The notes beneath the pieces are model-generated. The model had not been told where the DNA came from. It worked only from the letters and a program-made list of their open reading frames with translations, and did not search any database. Below are positions 1 through 7,229 of a stretch of DNA of 12,378 nucleotides, piece after piece. Each line of letters begins with the position of its first letter. The stretch's first letter is position 1. Origin of the DNA: JBKQHQ01 sp052148715 (GTDB lineage Bacteria > Pseudomonadota > Alphaproteobacteria > Rhizobiales > Xanthobacteraceae); assembly GCA_052148715.1 (NCBI GenBank), contig JBKQHQ010000080.1, positions 1 through 12,378 on the forward strand, in the 5' to 3' direction. The translations under genes and the position numbers were made by a program.

Positions 1-1
1 C

Positions 2-2233
2 TGGGTGGTGTACCTCGACCGCGTCGTCACCCGAGAATTCCAGGGTCGGCACTGGTCCGTGCCGGCGCGCGTCTTCGCTGCACCGCTCGAACTCTACGTC
101 GGTGCTCCGGTCGCTGCCGACGACCTCGAAGAGGAACTGCGCCGTCTCCATTACCGAAGCGGTGATCCGTCGGCGGGCCCTGGTGTGTATCGACGGCATG
201 GCGGTTCTTTCGATCTGCAGGCGCGCCGGGTGCGCTTCATCGACGAGCTGCGCGAGCCCACGCGGGTGTCAATCCGCGCGGGCAGCGACTCGATCACGGA
301 CCTGCGGCATGCCGATGGCACCGAGCTGCCGGTGTTCCGCCTCGATCCGCCCGTGGTCGGCAGTGTGTTTCCCATCCACGGTGAGGACCGTCTCGTCTTG
401 TCGCCTGCCGACGTGCCGCCCTTGCTGCGCTCGGGCATCAAATTGATCGAAGACCGGCGCTTCGATGAGCACCCCGGCGTCGACGCGTACGGAGTACTGC
501 GCGCGCTCTGGGCCAACTTGCGGGCCCGCCGCGTGGTGCAGGGTGGCAGCACGCTGACCCAGCAGCTCGTGAAAAATTACTTTCTGTCGGACGAGCAGAC
601 CTTCGGCCGGAAGGCGACCGAGGCCGTGATGGCACTGCGGCTCGAGGCGCATTTTTCCAAGGAGGAAATCCTGGTGGCCTACCTCAACGAGGTATATCTC
701 GGCCAGGACGGTGCGCGCGCGATCCACGGCTTCGGACTCGGCAGCGAGTATTACTTCGCGAAGCCCCTCGCCGAACTCGACGTCGGTGAACTGGCGCTGC
801 TGATCGGGCTGGTCAAGGGTCCGTCCTATTATGACCCGCGCCGACACGCCGACCGCGCCAGCGCGCGACGCAACCTCGTGCTGCAGGAATTCGCCGACGC
901 GCATCTGATCGATTCCACGGCCGCGAAACGCGCTGCCGCGAGTTCCCTTGGGCTAAGGCCGCCGGGCGGCAGCTACGTGCCGGCCTATCTCGATCTCGTC
1001 CGACGGCACTTGAAGCGCGACTACGCTGAGGCGGATCTGGCCGCCGCGGGTCTTGCCGTGTACACGAGCCTCGACCCGCGCGCGCAGGCGGCCGCAGAGC
1101 GCGCATTGGCCGTGAACCTGAAGCGCCTCGATGCGGCGAGCCGGGTACGCGGTGCATCCCTCGAGGGTGCGGTGATCGTCGCCGAGCCGAACAGCGGCGA
1201 CGTGGTTGCGGTGGTCGGCGGCCGCGACGTCGGCACCGACAGTTTCAACCGCGCGCTGGACGCGCGTCGGCCGATCGGCTCGCTGGTGAAGCCCGCGGTG
1301 TACCTCACCGCACTGGAAACCGGCCGCTACAATGCGGCCACCCTGATCGAGGATGCCCCGATCGAACTGAAGCTCGCCGACGGCAGCATCTGGGCGCCGC
1401 AGAACTATGAGCACCAGGTCTACGGTCGGGTGCCGATGGCGCGCGCGCTGGCCGAGTCCATGAACCTCGCGACCGTGCGGCTCGGGCTCGACCTCGGCCT
1501 GCCGCAGGTCGCCGATACATTGCAAAGCCTGGGGCTGGAAACCCGCCCGGCCCTGAACCCATCGCTGCTGCTCGGCACCGTGGAGATGACGCCGCTCGAG
1601 GTCGTGCAGGTCTACACCTCCCTGGCGAACGGCGGCTTTCGCGCCCGACTGCGGGCAGTGCGTGCGGTGCTCGACGAGCACGGCCGGCCGCTCAAGAGCT
1701 TCAAGGTGCAGGTCGAGGCGGCTGCGCCGCCGGCCGCCGTCTACCAGCTCGACCGCATGTTGACGCTGGTGACGACGCGCGGCACCGGGCATGATGCGGC
1801 CGCCCGCCTGCCGCGGGGCACGGTGGTCGCGGGCAAGACCGGCACGTCCTCCGATACCCGCGACAGCTGGTTCGCGGGATTCACCGGCAGCTACGTGGCG
1901 GTCGCGTGGGTGGGCTACGATGACAACCGTGCGACCGGGCTCACCGGCGCTGCCGGGGCGCTGCCGGTGTGGGCCGACACTCTGGCGCACCTTAAGTCTG
2001 CGTCGTTCCAACCGGTGCCGCCGGAACTCGTCGAGGACCGCTGGATCGGATTCGGGGATGGACTGGAAACGACGCCCGCCTGCAGTGCGGACGCCGTGTC
2101 CATCGCGGTGCCGAGGGGCACGGTGTTGCCGGGCAAGCCGGACTGCAATGCCGTGTCATCCGGCCGCGCGGCCGCGCAGACCGGCACGGTCACTGATAAG
2201 GTCAAGGCGTGGTTCAACACCCTCATTCACTGA
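2..2233 (+). CDS. mrcB: Penicillin-binding protein 1B (bifunctional peptidoglycan synthase), 5'-truncated by window edge
   Basis: Class A PBP that polymerises lipid II (GT51 glycosyltransferase) and cross-links the glycan strands (transpeptidase) at the periplasmic face of the inner membrane. Counting the GTG at position 5 as residue 1, residues about 20-110 look like the UB2H regulatory domain, which is typical of PBP1b. The GT51 domain follows, with EDRRFDEH (likely catalytic Glu149), QGGSTLTQQLVKN from residue 179 and a Glu-rich third motif ending in AYLNEVYLGQ. The transpeptidase has SLVK (nucleophile Ser426, Lys429), SMN (485-487) and KTGT (from Lys611), all intact. The frame is open to the left edge, and the cytoplasmic tail and transmembrane anchor are missing, so the true start lies upstream and the GTG at 5 is probably internal. 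The stop at 2231-2233 overlaps the next gene's start. Family assignment is very secure; PBP1b rather than PBP1a rests on the UB2H-like region and the lipoprotein neighbour. Confidence 0.95.
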   Translation, partial: WVVYLDRVVTREFQGRHWSVPARVFAAPLELYVGAPVAADDLEEELRRLHYRSGDPSAGPGVYRRHGGSFDLQARRVRFIDELREPTRVSIRAGSDSITDLRHADGTELPVFRLDPPVVGSVFPIHGEDRLVLSPADVPPLLRSGIKLIEDRRFDEHPGVDAYGVLRALWANLRARRVVQGGSTLTQQLVKNYFLSDEQTFGRKATEAVMALRLEAHFSKEEILVAYLNEVYLGQDGARAIHGFGLGSEYYFAKPLAELDVGELALLIGLVKGPSYYDPRRHADRASARRNLVLQEFADAHLIDSTAAKRAAASSLGLRPPGGSYVPAYLDLVRRHLKRDYAEADLAAAGLAVYTSLDPRAQAAAERALAVNLKRLDAASRVRGASLEGAVIVAEPNSGDVVAVVGGRDVGTDSFNRALDARRPIGSLVKPAVYLTALETGRYNAATLIEDAPIELKLADGSIWAPQNYEHQVYGRVPMARALAESMNLATVRLGLDLGLPQVADTLQSLGLETRPALNPSLLLGTVEMTPLEVVQVYTSLANGGFRARLRAVRAVLDEHGRPLKSFKVQVEAAAPPAAVYQLDRMLTLVTTRGTGHDAAARLPRGTVVAGKTGTSSDTRDSWFAGFTGSYVAVAWVGYDDNRATGLTGAAGALPVWADTLAHLKSASFQPVPPELVEDRWIGFGDGLETTPACSADAVSIAVPRGTVLPGKPDCNAVSSGRAAAQTGTVTDKVKAWFNTLIH

Positions 2234-2751
2234 CGAGGCTCGCCCTCGCATTCACCGCCGCCGCCGTGTTGCTCAGCGGCTGCCCGGCCCCGACACCGCG
2301 CCCGTCGTTACCGAGTCCGCCGGTGCCGAGCCCGCCGGCGACCGGTGCGTCGCCGTCCAGTCGACCGCCGCCCAGTGCGCCGGCTCCGGCGCCGCGGCCG
2401 CCGGCGCCGGTCCGCGAGAACCATTTGTCGCCCGCCACCCGCTCGCTGGTGGCGCAGGCACACACGCTGCTCGCGCGGGGCGACATCGACGCGGCGTCGT
2501 CGACGCTGGATCGGGCACTGCACATCGAGCCGAACAATCCCTTGCTGTGGATCGAGCTCGGGCGGCTGCGGCTGGTGGAGAGCGATGCGCATCAGGCCGA
2601 GGGCTGCGGCCGCAGGGCGCTGGCGCTCGCGAGCGGCGATCCCGCCACGCAGAGGCAGGCGCGACGGCTGCTGGCCGACGCCTTGCGCGCCCAGCAACGC
2701 AATCAAGAGGCGCGCGAGGTGGAGAGCCAGGCTGATATCATTCAACCATAG
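2209..2751 (+). CDS. TPR-repeat outer-membrane lipoprotein, candidate LpoP-like activator of PBP1b
   Basis: 180 residues. The N-terminus is a lipoprotein signal: a hydrophobic stretch (residues 11-22) and lipobox LSGC with acylated Cys25. The +2 residue is Pro, not Asp, consistent with sorting to the outer membrane. A proline-rich linker (about 26-70) would span the periplasm. It is followed by helical tetratricopeptide-like repeats (about 78-170), including a clear TPR core around LARGDIDAASSTLDRAL. The GTG start at 2209 lies inside mrcB (25-nt overlap), with AAGG-type purines just upstream. No later ATG or GTG keeps the signal peptide, so this start is favoured and suggests translational coupling. 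LpoP of Pseudomonas is a lipoprotein that activates PBP1b through its UB2H domain, and this protein has the position and architecture expected of such a partner. That role is inferred; it could be another TPR lipoprotein. Confidence 0.85.
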   Translation: MVQHPHSLTRLALAFTAAAVLLSGCPAPTPRPSLPSPPVPSPPATGASPSSRPPPSAPAPAPRPPAPVRENHLSPATRSLVAQAHTLLARGDIDAASSTLDRALHIEPNNPLLWIELGRLRLVESDAHQAEGCGRRALALASGDPATQRQARRLLADALRAQQRNQEAREVESQADIIQP

Positions 2752-2780
2752 CTGGCGACACGAACAAGCACAGGACCCGA

Positions 2781-3134
2781 ATGGACACTCAGAAGATACG
2801 AATTCTGGTCAGCCTGACGATCGGTGCCGGCAAGCTGGAACAGTTCCGGACCCTTGCAGCCGAGATGAGCCGCGGATGCCGCGCGGAGCCGGGCACGCTG
2901 GCGTATGAATGGTTCATCAGCCCCGATAACGCACGCTGCCGGACCTTCGAGGCCTATGCCGACTCGGCGGCGATGCTCGCGCACTTCAATGGCGCCGTCG
3001 TGCGATCCCTGGTCCCCAAGCTGCTCGAGTGCACGGCCGTCGAGCGGCTCGAGATTTACGGGGACATCAGCGCAGAGGCCGCAGCACTCGTGGCGGGATT
3101 CGGCGCCGCCGTGTTCCCGGCGTTAACGCCTTAA
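2781..3134 (+). CDS. Antibiotic biosynthesis monooxygenase (ABM) domain protein, putative quinol monooxygenase
   Basis: 117 residues forming a single ABM ferredoxin-like domain. A first beta-strand (KIRILVSLTI) is followed by a helix (GKLEQFRTLAAEM), then the characteristic EPGTLAYEWFISPD stretch (about 36-49), a strand with RTFEAYADSAAML and the closing helix and strand (ERLEIYGD). Family members such as YgiN act on quinols or other small aromatics, usually as dimers without a cofactor; the substrate here is unknown. There is no signal peptide, so it is probably cytoplasmic. The ATG at 2781 has AGGA at 2772 as a plausible ribosome-binding site. It lies 29 nt after the TPR lipoprotein on the same strand and its last 12 nt overlap the convergent GMC gene. 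It could be co-transcribed with mrcB or belong functionally to the catabolic cluster. Confidence 0.85.
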   Translation: MDTQKIRILVSLTIGAGKLEQFRTLAAEMSRGCRAEPGTLAYEWFISPDNARCRTFEAYADSAAMLAHFNGAVVRSLVPKLLECTAVERLEIYGDISAEAAALVAGFGAAVFPALTP

Positions 3135-4664
3135 TAGCGGTGCGGCGATGTCGGCCGCGAAGGTTTCGGCGATGGCCAATACGGCCGCATGGATGGGTCC
3201 GGACGGGATGACCGGGATCACCGACGCGTCGACCACGTAAAGCTGCTCGAAACCGTGCAGCTTGAGATCGGCGTCCACCACGCTGCGCGCCTCCCGGCCC
3301 ATGCTGCACGTGCCGACGGGATGGTGATGGGTCATCACGGCGCGCTCGAGAAACGCCTCGAGATCCGCGTCGCTGCGGCAATCGGCGCCCGGGTAGATCT
3401 CCTCGGCCCGCCATTCCGCCAGCTCGCGTTGGTGACCCACCCTGCGGGCCAGATCAAGCGCCTGCCGGACGAGCCGGCGGTCATGATCGGTGGACAGATA
3501 CTGAGGATCGATCATCGGCGGGTCGGTGATTTCGGGACCGGTGAGGGTAATTCGGCCGCGGCTGGTGGGGTGAGTCACGCCGGAGAGAATCGTATAGGCG
3601 CTGCCCATCGCGGGCCGCTCGAAGCACTCGGTGACGGTGGGTGCCACAACGCAGCCCAACACCGCATCCGGAGCGCCGTCGGGGCGGCTCGGCTCGCCGC
3701 AATGGACGTAGGTCAAGGATTCGGAGTGCTGCAAGCGCGACGGCGGCACGGACTTCTTGGCGCGATAGACGTTGCCTGCCGTCAGCAAGTGGTCATGCAG
3801 GTTTTCGCCGACCCCGGCGTGGTCCGAGAGGCACGCGACGCCGGCGCGCTCCAGACTGCGGGCGGGACCGATGCCTGAACGCAGCAGCAGCAGCGGGGTC
3901 GCGATCGCGCCTAAGCATAAAATCGTCATACCTGCCTCGATCGTGGTGACCTGGCCGTCGATCTGCGCGGCCACGCCGGTCACGCGCGTGCCCGACAGGA
4001 TCAGCCGATGCACCAGGGCGCGGCTCAACACCGTCAGATTGTCGCGTGCCAGGACGGGTTCGAGATAGGCATCGGCCACCGTGACGCGGCGTCCGGCGCG
4101 GATGGTGAGCGAATTCGGCGCGACCCCGATGAGCCTGCCAGTGTTGTGATCGCCGAGCCAGGGAATGCCCGCCGCCACTCCGGCTCCCATATACGCCCGC
4201 ACGACCGGACTCACGTCGGCATTGGGCAACAGCACGGGCAGCGGGCCGCCGGCGCCATGCTGCTCGCTTGCGCCGCCGGAAAAACTTTCGATCCGGCGGA
4301 ACGCGGGGAGCAGGCCCTCGTACGACCAGCGCGACGCACCGGTGATTTCCGTCCAGGCGCGGAAATCCTCTGTGGCTCCGCGCACGTGGGCCATCGCGTG
4401 CAGGCAGCTCGAACCGCCGATCACCCGTCCGCGGGGCCAATCATGCCGGCGGTCCGCGGTTCCCGGCTGCGGCACCGTGCGGTAGGCCCAGTCGTAGTCC
4501 CGCCCGGGGAGCAGCGGCCATTGCTGCGGAATGGCGATATCCGGATCGGTCGCCGGGCCGCCCGCTTCGATCACGCCGACCCTGATCTCGGGGTTTTCGC
4601 TCAAGCGCGCGGCCAGCACGCAGCCCGCGGATCCGGCGCCCACAATGAGTACATCGAAGTCCAA
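3123..4664 (-). CDS. GMC-family FAD-dependent oxidoreductase (choline dehydrogenase-like), His-His type
   Basis: 513 residues. GMC flavoenzymes oxidise primary or secondary alcohols with FAD, passing electrons to O2 or a quinone. Visible motifs: the dinucleotide-binding GAGSAG (9-14) and the following Glu33-Ala-Gly; GMC signature 1, PRGRVIGGSSCLHAMAHVRG (77-96); signature 2 around GAIATPLLLLRSGIGP; and the C-terminal catalytic HHPVGTCSMG with His448. The second catalytic position falls at His492 (SGPIHAAV), where most bacterial choline-dehydrogenase-like enzymes have Asn (SGNxNA). The 44-residue spacing fits the family. There is no signal peptide. The start is TTG at 4664, placed because GDFDVLIVGAGSAG-like N-termini begin just before the Rossmann motif and because GGAG precedes it at six bases. 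The gene lies downstream of a second GMC gene on the same strand, 117 nt away, and overlaps the ABM gene tail-to-tail by 12 nt. Confidence 0.93.
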   Translation of the reverse strand: MDFDVLIVGAGSAGCVLAARLSENPEIRVGVIEAGGPATDPDIAIPQQWPLLPGRDYDWAYRTVPQPGTADRRHDWPRGRVIGGSSCLHAMAHVRGATEDFRAWTEITGASRWSYEGLLPAFRRIESFSGGASEQHGAGGPLPVLLPNADVSPVVRAYMGAGVAAGIPWLGDHNTGRLIGVAPNSLTIRAGRRVTVADAYLEPVLARDNLTVLSRALVHRLILSGTRVTGVAAQIDGQVTTIEAGMTILCLGAIATPLLLLRSGIGPARSLERAGVACLSDHAGVGENLHDHLLTAGNVYRAKKSVPPSRLQHSESLTYVHCGEPSRPDGAPDAVLGCVVAPTVTECFERPAMGSAYTILSGVTHPTSRGRITLTGPEITDPPMIDPQYLSTDHDRRLVRQALDLARRVGHQRELAEWRAEEIYPGADCRSDADLEAFLERAVMTHHHPVGTCSMGREARSVVDADLKLHGFEQLYVVDASVIPVIPSGPIHAAVLAIAETFAADIAAPLLRR

Positions 4665-4670
4665 GTCGTT

Positions 4671-4674
4671 CTCC
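4671..4674 (-). promoter_or_regulatory. Shine-Dalgarno GGAG for the TTG-initiated GMC gene
   Basis: On the minus strand the sequence reads GGAGAACGAC then TTG. The GGAG core is six bases from the TTG, which is ideal spacing. No ATG or GTG nearby would keep the complete FAD-binding motif at the expected distance from the N-terminus, so this site decides the start at 4664. Confidence 0.6.
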
Positions 4675-4687
4675 GTCGGTGCGCATC

Positions 4688-4727
4688 CGAACCATCGATC
4701 AGGGCAAGGTTATACCATTCGAACCAT
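4688..4727 (-). promoter_or_regulatory. Paired direct repeats (minus-strand ATGGTTCGRATG) and probable promoter upstream of the first GMC gene
   Basis: The 117-nt gap 4665-4781 holds two near-identical 12-mers on the minus strand, ATGGTTCGAATG (ending at 4727) and ATGGTTCGGATG (ending at 4695). They differ at one base and are 32 bp apart, about three helical turns. Between them lie a TATAAC (4709-4714, minus strand), a plausible -10 box, and a small palindrome AGGTTATACCA (GGT-N3-ACC), which resembles operators of FadR-type GntR regulators. I see no good -35 hexamer, which would be consistent with an activated or repressed promoter. The same TGGTTC core recurs upstream of the second GMC gene and of the bicupin operon. 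Regulation by the neighbouring GntR protein is inferred. Confidence 0.45.
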
Positions 4728-4781
4728 TATCCCCGAAGGTAAACCAGAAATGTTGTTGTCATGACCTATTCATTGCCACTA

Positions 4782-6419
4782 TTAAACCAATGGGCGAATT
4801 TGGTTCGCCACCCCGCGAATCAGGTCGGCGGCTTTCTCGGCGATCATGATGACCGCCGCATTGATGTTGCCGCTCACGAGGTCGGGCATGACCGAGGCGT
4901 CCACCACGCGCAGCGCATCGATGCCGCGGACCTTGAGCTGGGTGTCGACCACGGCGAATTCGTCCGCCGCGCTGCCCATCTTGCACGTGCCCGCCGGGTG
5001 ATGGACGGTGATCGCAGTTTTGCGAATATGCGCGTCGATGTCCGCATCCGACCGCTGGTCGCTTCCCGGGGAAAATTCGCGAGCGACGAAGCGCTGCATC
5101 GACGGTTGTGCAGCGAGCTCGCGGGCCATGTGCACGCCGGCGCGCACGGCGCGCCAATCGGCATCGGTGGCGAGAAAGCGCTGCAGAATTCGCGGATGCG
5201 CAGCCGGGTCCCGTGACTGCAGCGCCACTCGGCCGCGGCTTTCCGGATGCAATATCACGATCCGGCTGGCGAAGCCGTCGGTGAAGGGTGCCTTGAAAGG
5301 GCGCAGGTAGGGCCACGCGCCCAAGGGCGCGGCCGTCAGCAGCAGCTGAATATCGGGCAGTGCCAGATCAGCGCGGCTCTTGAGGAAGGCGACGCCGCCG
5401 CCGGGTACATCGGCCGCGAACCCCCTGCCGAAGACATACGCCTTGCCGAGTTCGCGGGCAATGCGGTCGTAGCGCATCATCGACAGAAACGGGCCGGGCT
5501 CCTTGCGGTGATACATCAATATCACGGAGACGTGATCCTGCAGATTGCGCCCGACGCCGATGACCGGGGCCTTGACGGGAATGCCCTGGCGCTGCAATTC
5601 ATCAGGATCGCCCACGCCCGAAAGCATCAGCAGCTGCGGCGTATTGATGACGCCGCCCGACAGGAGGATCTCGCGGCGGGCCCGCGCCGTGCGCGTCGCG
5701 CCGTGCTGCAGATACTCGACGCCGACTGCGCGGCCGGCATCGATCACGATCTGGGTGGTGAGCGCCAACACCTTGACCGTCAAATTCGGCCGCTTCAGAG
5801 CCGGACGCAGATACGCCGTCGCGGAGCTGCAGCGCCGGCCCTTGCCGATCGTCATCTGCAGCCGCGAAAAGCCGAGCTGCTCCGCAGCGTTGTAATCGTC
5901 GGTCCAAGCATGCCCGGCCGTCCGGCCGGCCTGGGCGAACGCATCGATCAACGGGTCCTGGTACCGGCAGGTCTGGACGCTCAAGGGTCCGTCGCCGCCG
6001 CGATAGGCGCAGGGGCCGCCTTCCCAGCGTTCCAGTTTGCGGAAATAAGGCAGCACGTCGCCGTACGACCAGCCGCCGGCGCCGGCGGCGGCCCAGCGAT
6101 CGTAGTCGCCGCGATTGCCGCGCACGTAGGCCATGGCATTGGTCGAGGAGCAGCCGCCGATCACCTTGCCGCGCGCGCATTCGACCCGCCGGCCGCCGAC
6201 GTTCTCCTCAGGCTCGCAGAAGTAGTTCCAGTCGTGCAGACGCTTCTGCAGGATCTTGCCCCACCCCAAAGGGATGTGGATCCAGGGGTCGCGGTCCCAT
6301 CCGCCGGCCTCCAGCAACAGGACGGAAACGTCCGGGTCCGCGCTTAGGCGGTTGGCGAGGACGCAGCCGGCGGAACCGGCGCCCACGACGATGTAATCGA
6401 ACTCATCGATCTTGGCCAT
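4782..6419 (-). CDS. GMC-family FAD-dependent oxidoreductase (choline/alcohol dehydrogenase-like), His-Asn type
   Basis: 545 residues, close to the usual length of bacterial choline-dehydrogenase-like alcohol dehydrogenases. Visible motifs: FAD-binding GAGSAG (13-18) and Glu38-Ala-Gly-Gly; signature 1, ARGKVIGGCSSTNAMAYVRG (82-101); signature 2, GGVINTPQLLMLSGVG; catalytic HHPAGTCKMG with His474; and SGNINAAVIMIAEKAAD with the second catalytic residue Asn520. It is predicted to oxidise an alcohol to an aldehyde, substrate unknown; there is no signal peptide. The ATG at 6419 puts the Rossmann motif at the normal distance, although I see no strong Shine-Dalgarno before it. It lies 57 nt downstream of the GntR gene on the same strand, and that gap contains a perfect 9-bp inverted repeat. 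It is a divergent paralogue of the next GMC gene, not a recent duplicate. Confidence 0.94.
   Translation of the reverse strand: MAKIDEFDYIVVGAGSAGCVLANRLSADPDVSVLLLEAGGWDRDPWIHIPLGWGKILQKRLHDWNYFCEPEENVGGRRVECARGKVIGGCSSTNAMAYVRGNRGDYDRWAAAGAGGWSYGDVLPYFRKLERWEGGPCAYRGGDGPLSVQTCRYQDPLIDAFAQAGRTAGHAWTDDYNAAEQLGFSRLQMTIGKGRRCSSATAYLRPALKRPNLTVKVLALTTQIVIDAGRAVGVEYLQHGATRTARARREILLSGGVINTPQLLMLSGVGDPDELQRQGIPVKAPVIGVGRNLQDHVSVILMYHRKEPGPFLSMMRYDRIARELGKAYVFGRGFAADVPGGGVAFLKSRADLALPDIQLLLTAAPLGAWPYLRPFKAPFTDGFASRIVILHPESRGRVALQSRDPAAHPRILQRFLATDADWRAVRAGVHMARELAAQPSMQRFVAREFSPGSDQRSDADIDAHIRKTAITVHHPAGTCKMGSAADEFAVVDTQLKVRGIDALRVVDASVMPDLVSGNINAAVIMIAEKAADLIRGVANQIRPLV
4784..4806. repeat. Imperfect inverted repeat resembling the cluster operator, at the 3' end of the second GMC gene
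   Basis: On the minus strand this reads GAACCA, AA, TTCG, CCCA, then TTGGTTT: arms AACCAA/TTGGTT six bases long separated by nine. It resembles the 22-bp palindrome at 7354-7375 (GAACCA-N2-TTCGAA-N2-TGGTTC) but is one base longer and lacks the second half of the TTCGAA core. It overlaps the last codons and stop of the GMC gene, so it may be an accidental product of coding sequence. It could also be an upstream operator for the next gene. Confidence 0.25.
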
Positions 6420-6422
6420 AGA

Positions 6423-6466
6423 ATTGGTTCGTTATTGGAACGAGGCCGGTATTCTTCCGAACCAAT
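6423..6466. promoter_or_regulatory. Perfect 9-bp inverted repeat ATTGGTTCG...CGAACCAAT, probable operator of the second GMC gene
   Basis: The arms are ATTGGTTCG (6423-6431) and CGAACCAAT (6458-6466), separated by 26 nt, in the 57-nt gap between gntR and the GMC gene. A partial third copy, TTGGAACG (6435-6442), lies between them and makes an inner TCGTT/AACGA pair. The right arm is 35 bp from the left, a little over three helical turns. The half-site matches the ones upstream of the other GMC gene and the bicupin operon. The short stem and long loop argue against a terminator. Binding by the adjacent GntR/FCD regulator is inferred. Confidence 0.5.
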
Positions 6467-6476
6467 GCGCGGAAGT

Positions 6477-7229
6477 CTACTGGGCGGGATCCGACGGGGG
6501 GAAAGCCTGTTCTTGGATGTACTGCCGCACGTCGCCGAGATGGCGCTGCATCTGCGCGAACGCCTCATGACCGTTGCGTGCGGCAATGGCGGCGGCGATC
6601 GACTCGTGGAAGCCGGCATACACCGATTGGCGCTTGTAGCAATGGGCGTTTTCGCCCAAGCGGCGCCAGCCGACGTCGCGCTGACTGGCGCGCATCGTAT
6701 CGAAGAACGCCAAGAACAGCGTGTTGCGTGCCGCCTCCGCAATGGTTCGGTGGAAGAGCGAATCGGCGCGCTCGTAGGTTTCGGCGTCGCTCGCCGTGCG
6801 GGTTTTGGCCGCCAGAGTCTGGAGGCGCTTGATCTCGGATTGCGATGCTCTCAAGGCCGCCAGGCGCGCCATGACCGGTTCGGTGGCCAACCGCACTTCG
6901 ATCACCTCGAGGGGATTGGTCTGATCGAGAACGTTGTCGAGAGCGGCGCTCAAGGAGAGCCGGGTCGCCCCGCGCTCGATGGAATTCGGCGCCGAGATGA
7001 CGGCGTCGGCGGATGCCGGGCGGCGCGGATCGATGAAGGTGCCGCGTCCCTGGTGACGGTGAATTCGGCCCTCTTGTTCGAGCACATCGAGCGCCCGCCG
7101 CAGCGAACGGCGCCCCACCCCCAGCTCAGCCGCGAGTGTCCTTTCCGGCGGAATGCGTCCATCGACGGCGAAATTTCGCGTCTCGATGAAGTCGCGCACT
7201 TTGCTCAGAGCTTGATCGCCTTGATACAT
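6477..7229 (-). CDS. GntR-family transcriptional regulator, FadR subfamily with FCD effector domain
   Basis: 250 residues. The N-terminal winged helix-turn-helix (about 7-68) has the GntR hallmarks: RIPPERTLAAELGVGRRSLR, the recognition helix, then LEQEGRIHRHQGRGTFI as the wing. The C-terminal all-helical FCD domain (about 95-238) carries the expected metal-binding set Asp156, His160 (DSLFH), His208 (GFHESI) and His230 (QMQRHL). FCD regulators usually bind small carboxylates, so a pathway acid is a likely ligand. The gene is divergent from the bicupin operon across 160 nt and is followed by the two GMC genes on its own strand, the standard position for a local regulator of all three units. 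The ATG at 7229 begins exactly at the wHTH; its Shine-Dalgarno is weak (GACGAGA very close to the start). Confidence 0.93.
   Translation of the reverse strand: MYQGDQALSKVRDFIETRNFAVDGRIPPERTLAAELGVGRRSLRRALDVLEQEGRIHRHQGRGTFIDPRRPASADAVISAPNSIERGATRLSLSAALDNVLDQTNPLEVIEVRLATEPVMARLAALRASQSEIKRLQTLAAKTRTASDAETYERADSLFHRTIAEAARNTLFLAFFDTMRASQRDVGWRRLGENAHCYKRQSVYAGFHESIAAAIAARNGHEAFAQMQRHLGDVRQYIQEQAFPPSDPAQ

Noticed and set aside
953..2011. Long minus-strand open frame opposite mrcB (352 codons)
   Set aside because: It lies wholly opposite the well-supported PBP1b gene. Its Arg/His/Gly/Ala-rich translation is typical of antisense frames in GC-rich DNA and shows no domain.
5247..6347. Plus-strand open frame opposite the second GMC gene (366 codons)
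   Set aside because: It is a shadow of a gene with complete GMC motifs on the minus strand, with a low-complexity translation.
6423..6466. Inverted repeat read as a rho-independent terminator for gntR
   Set aside because: The nine-base arms are 26 nt apart and not GC-rich, no T-run follows on the minus strand, and the same half-site recurs at other promoters.
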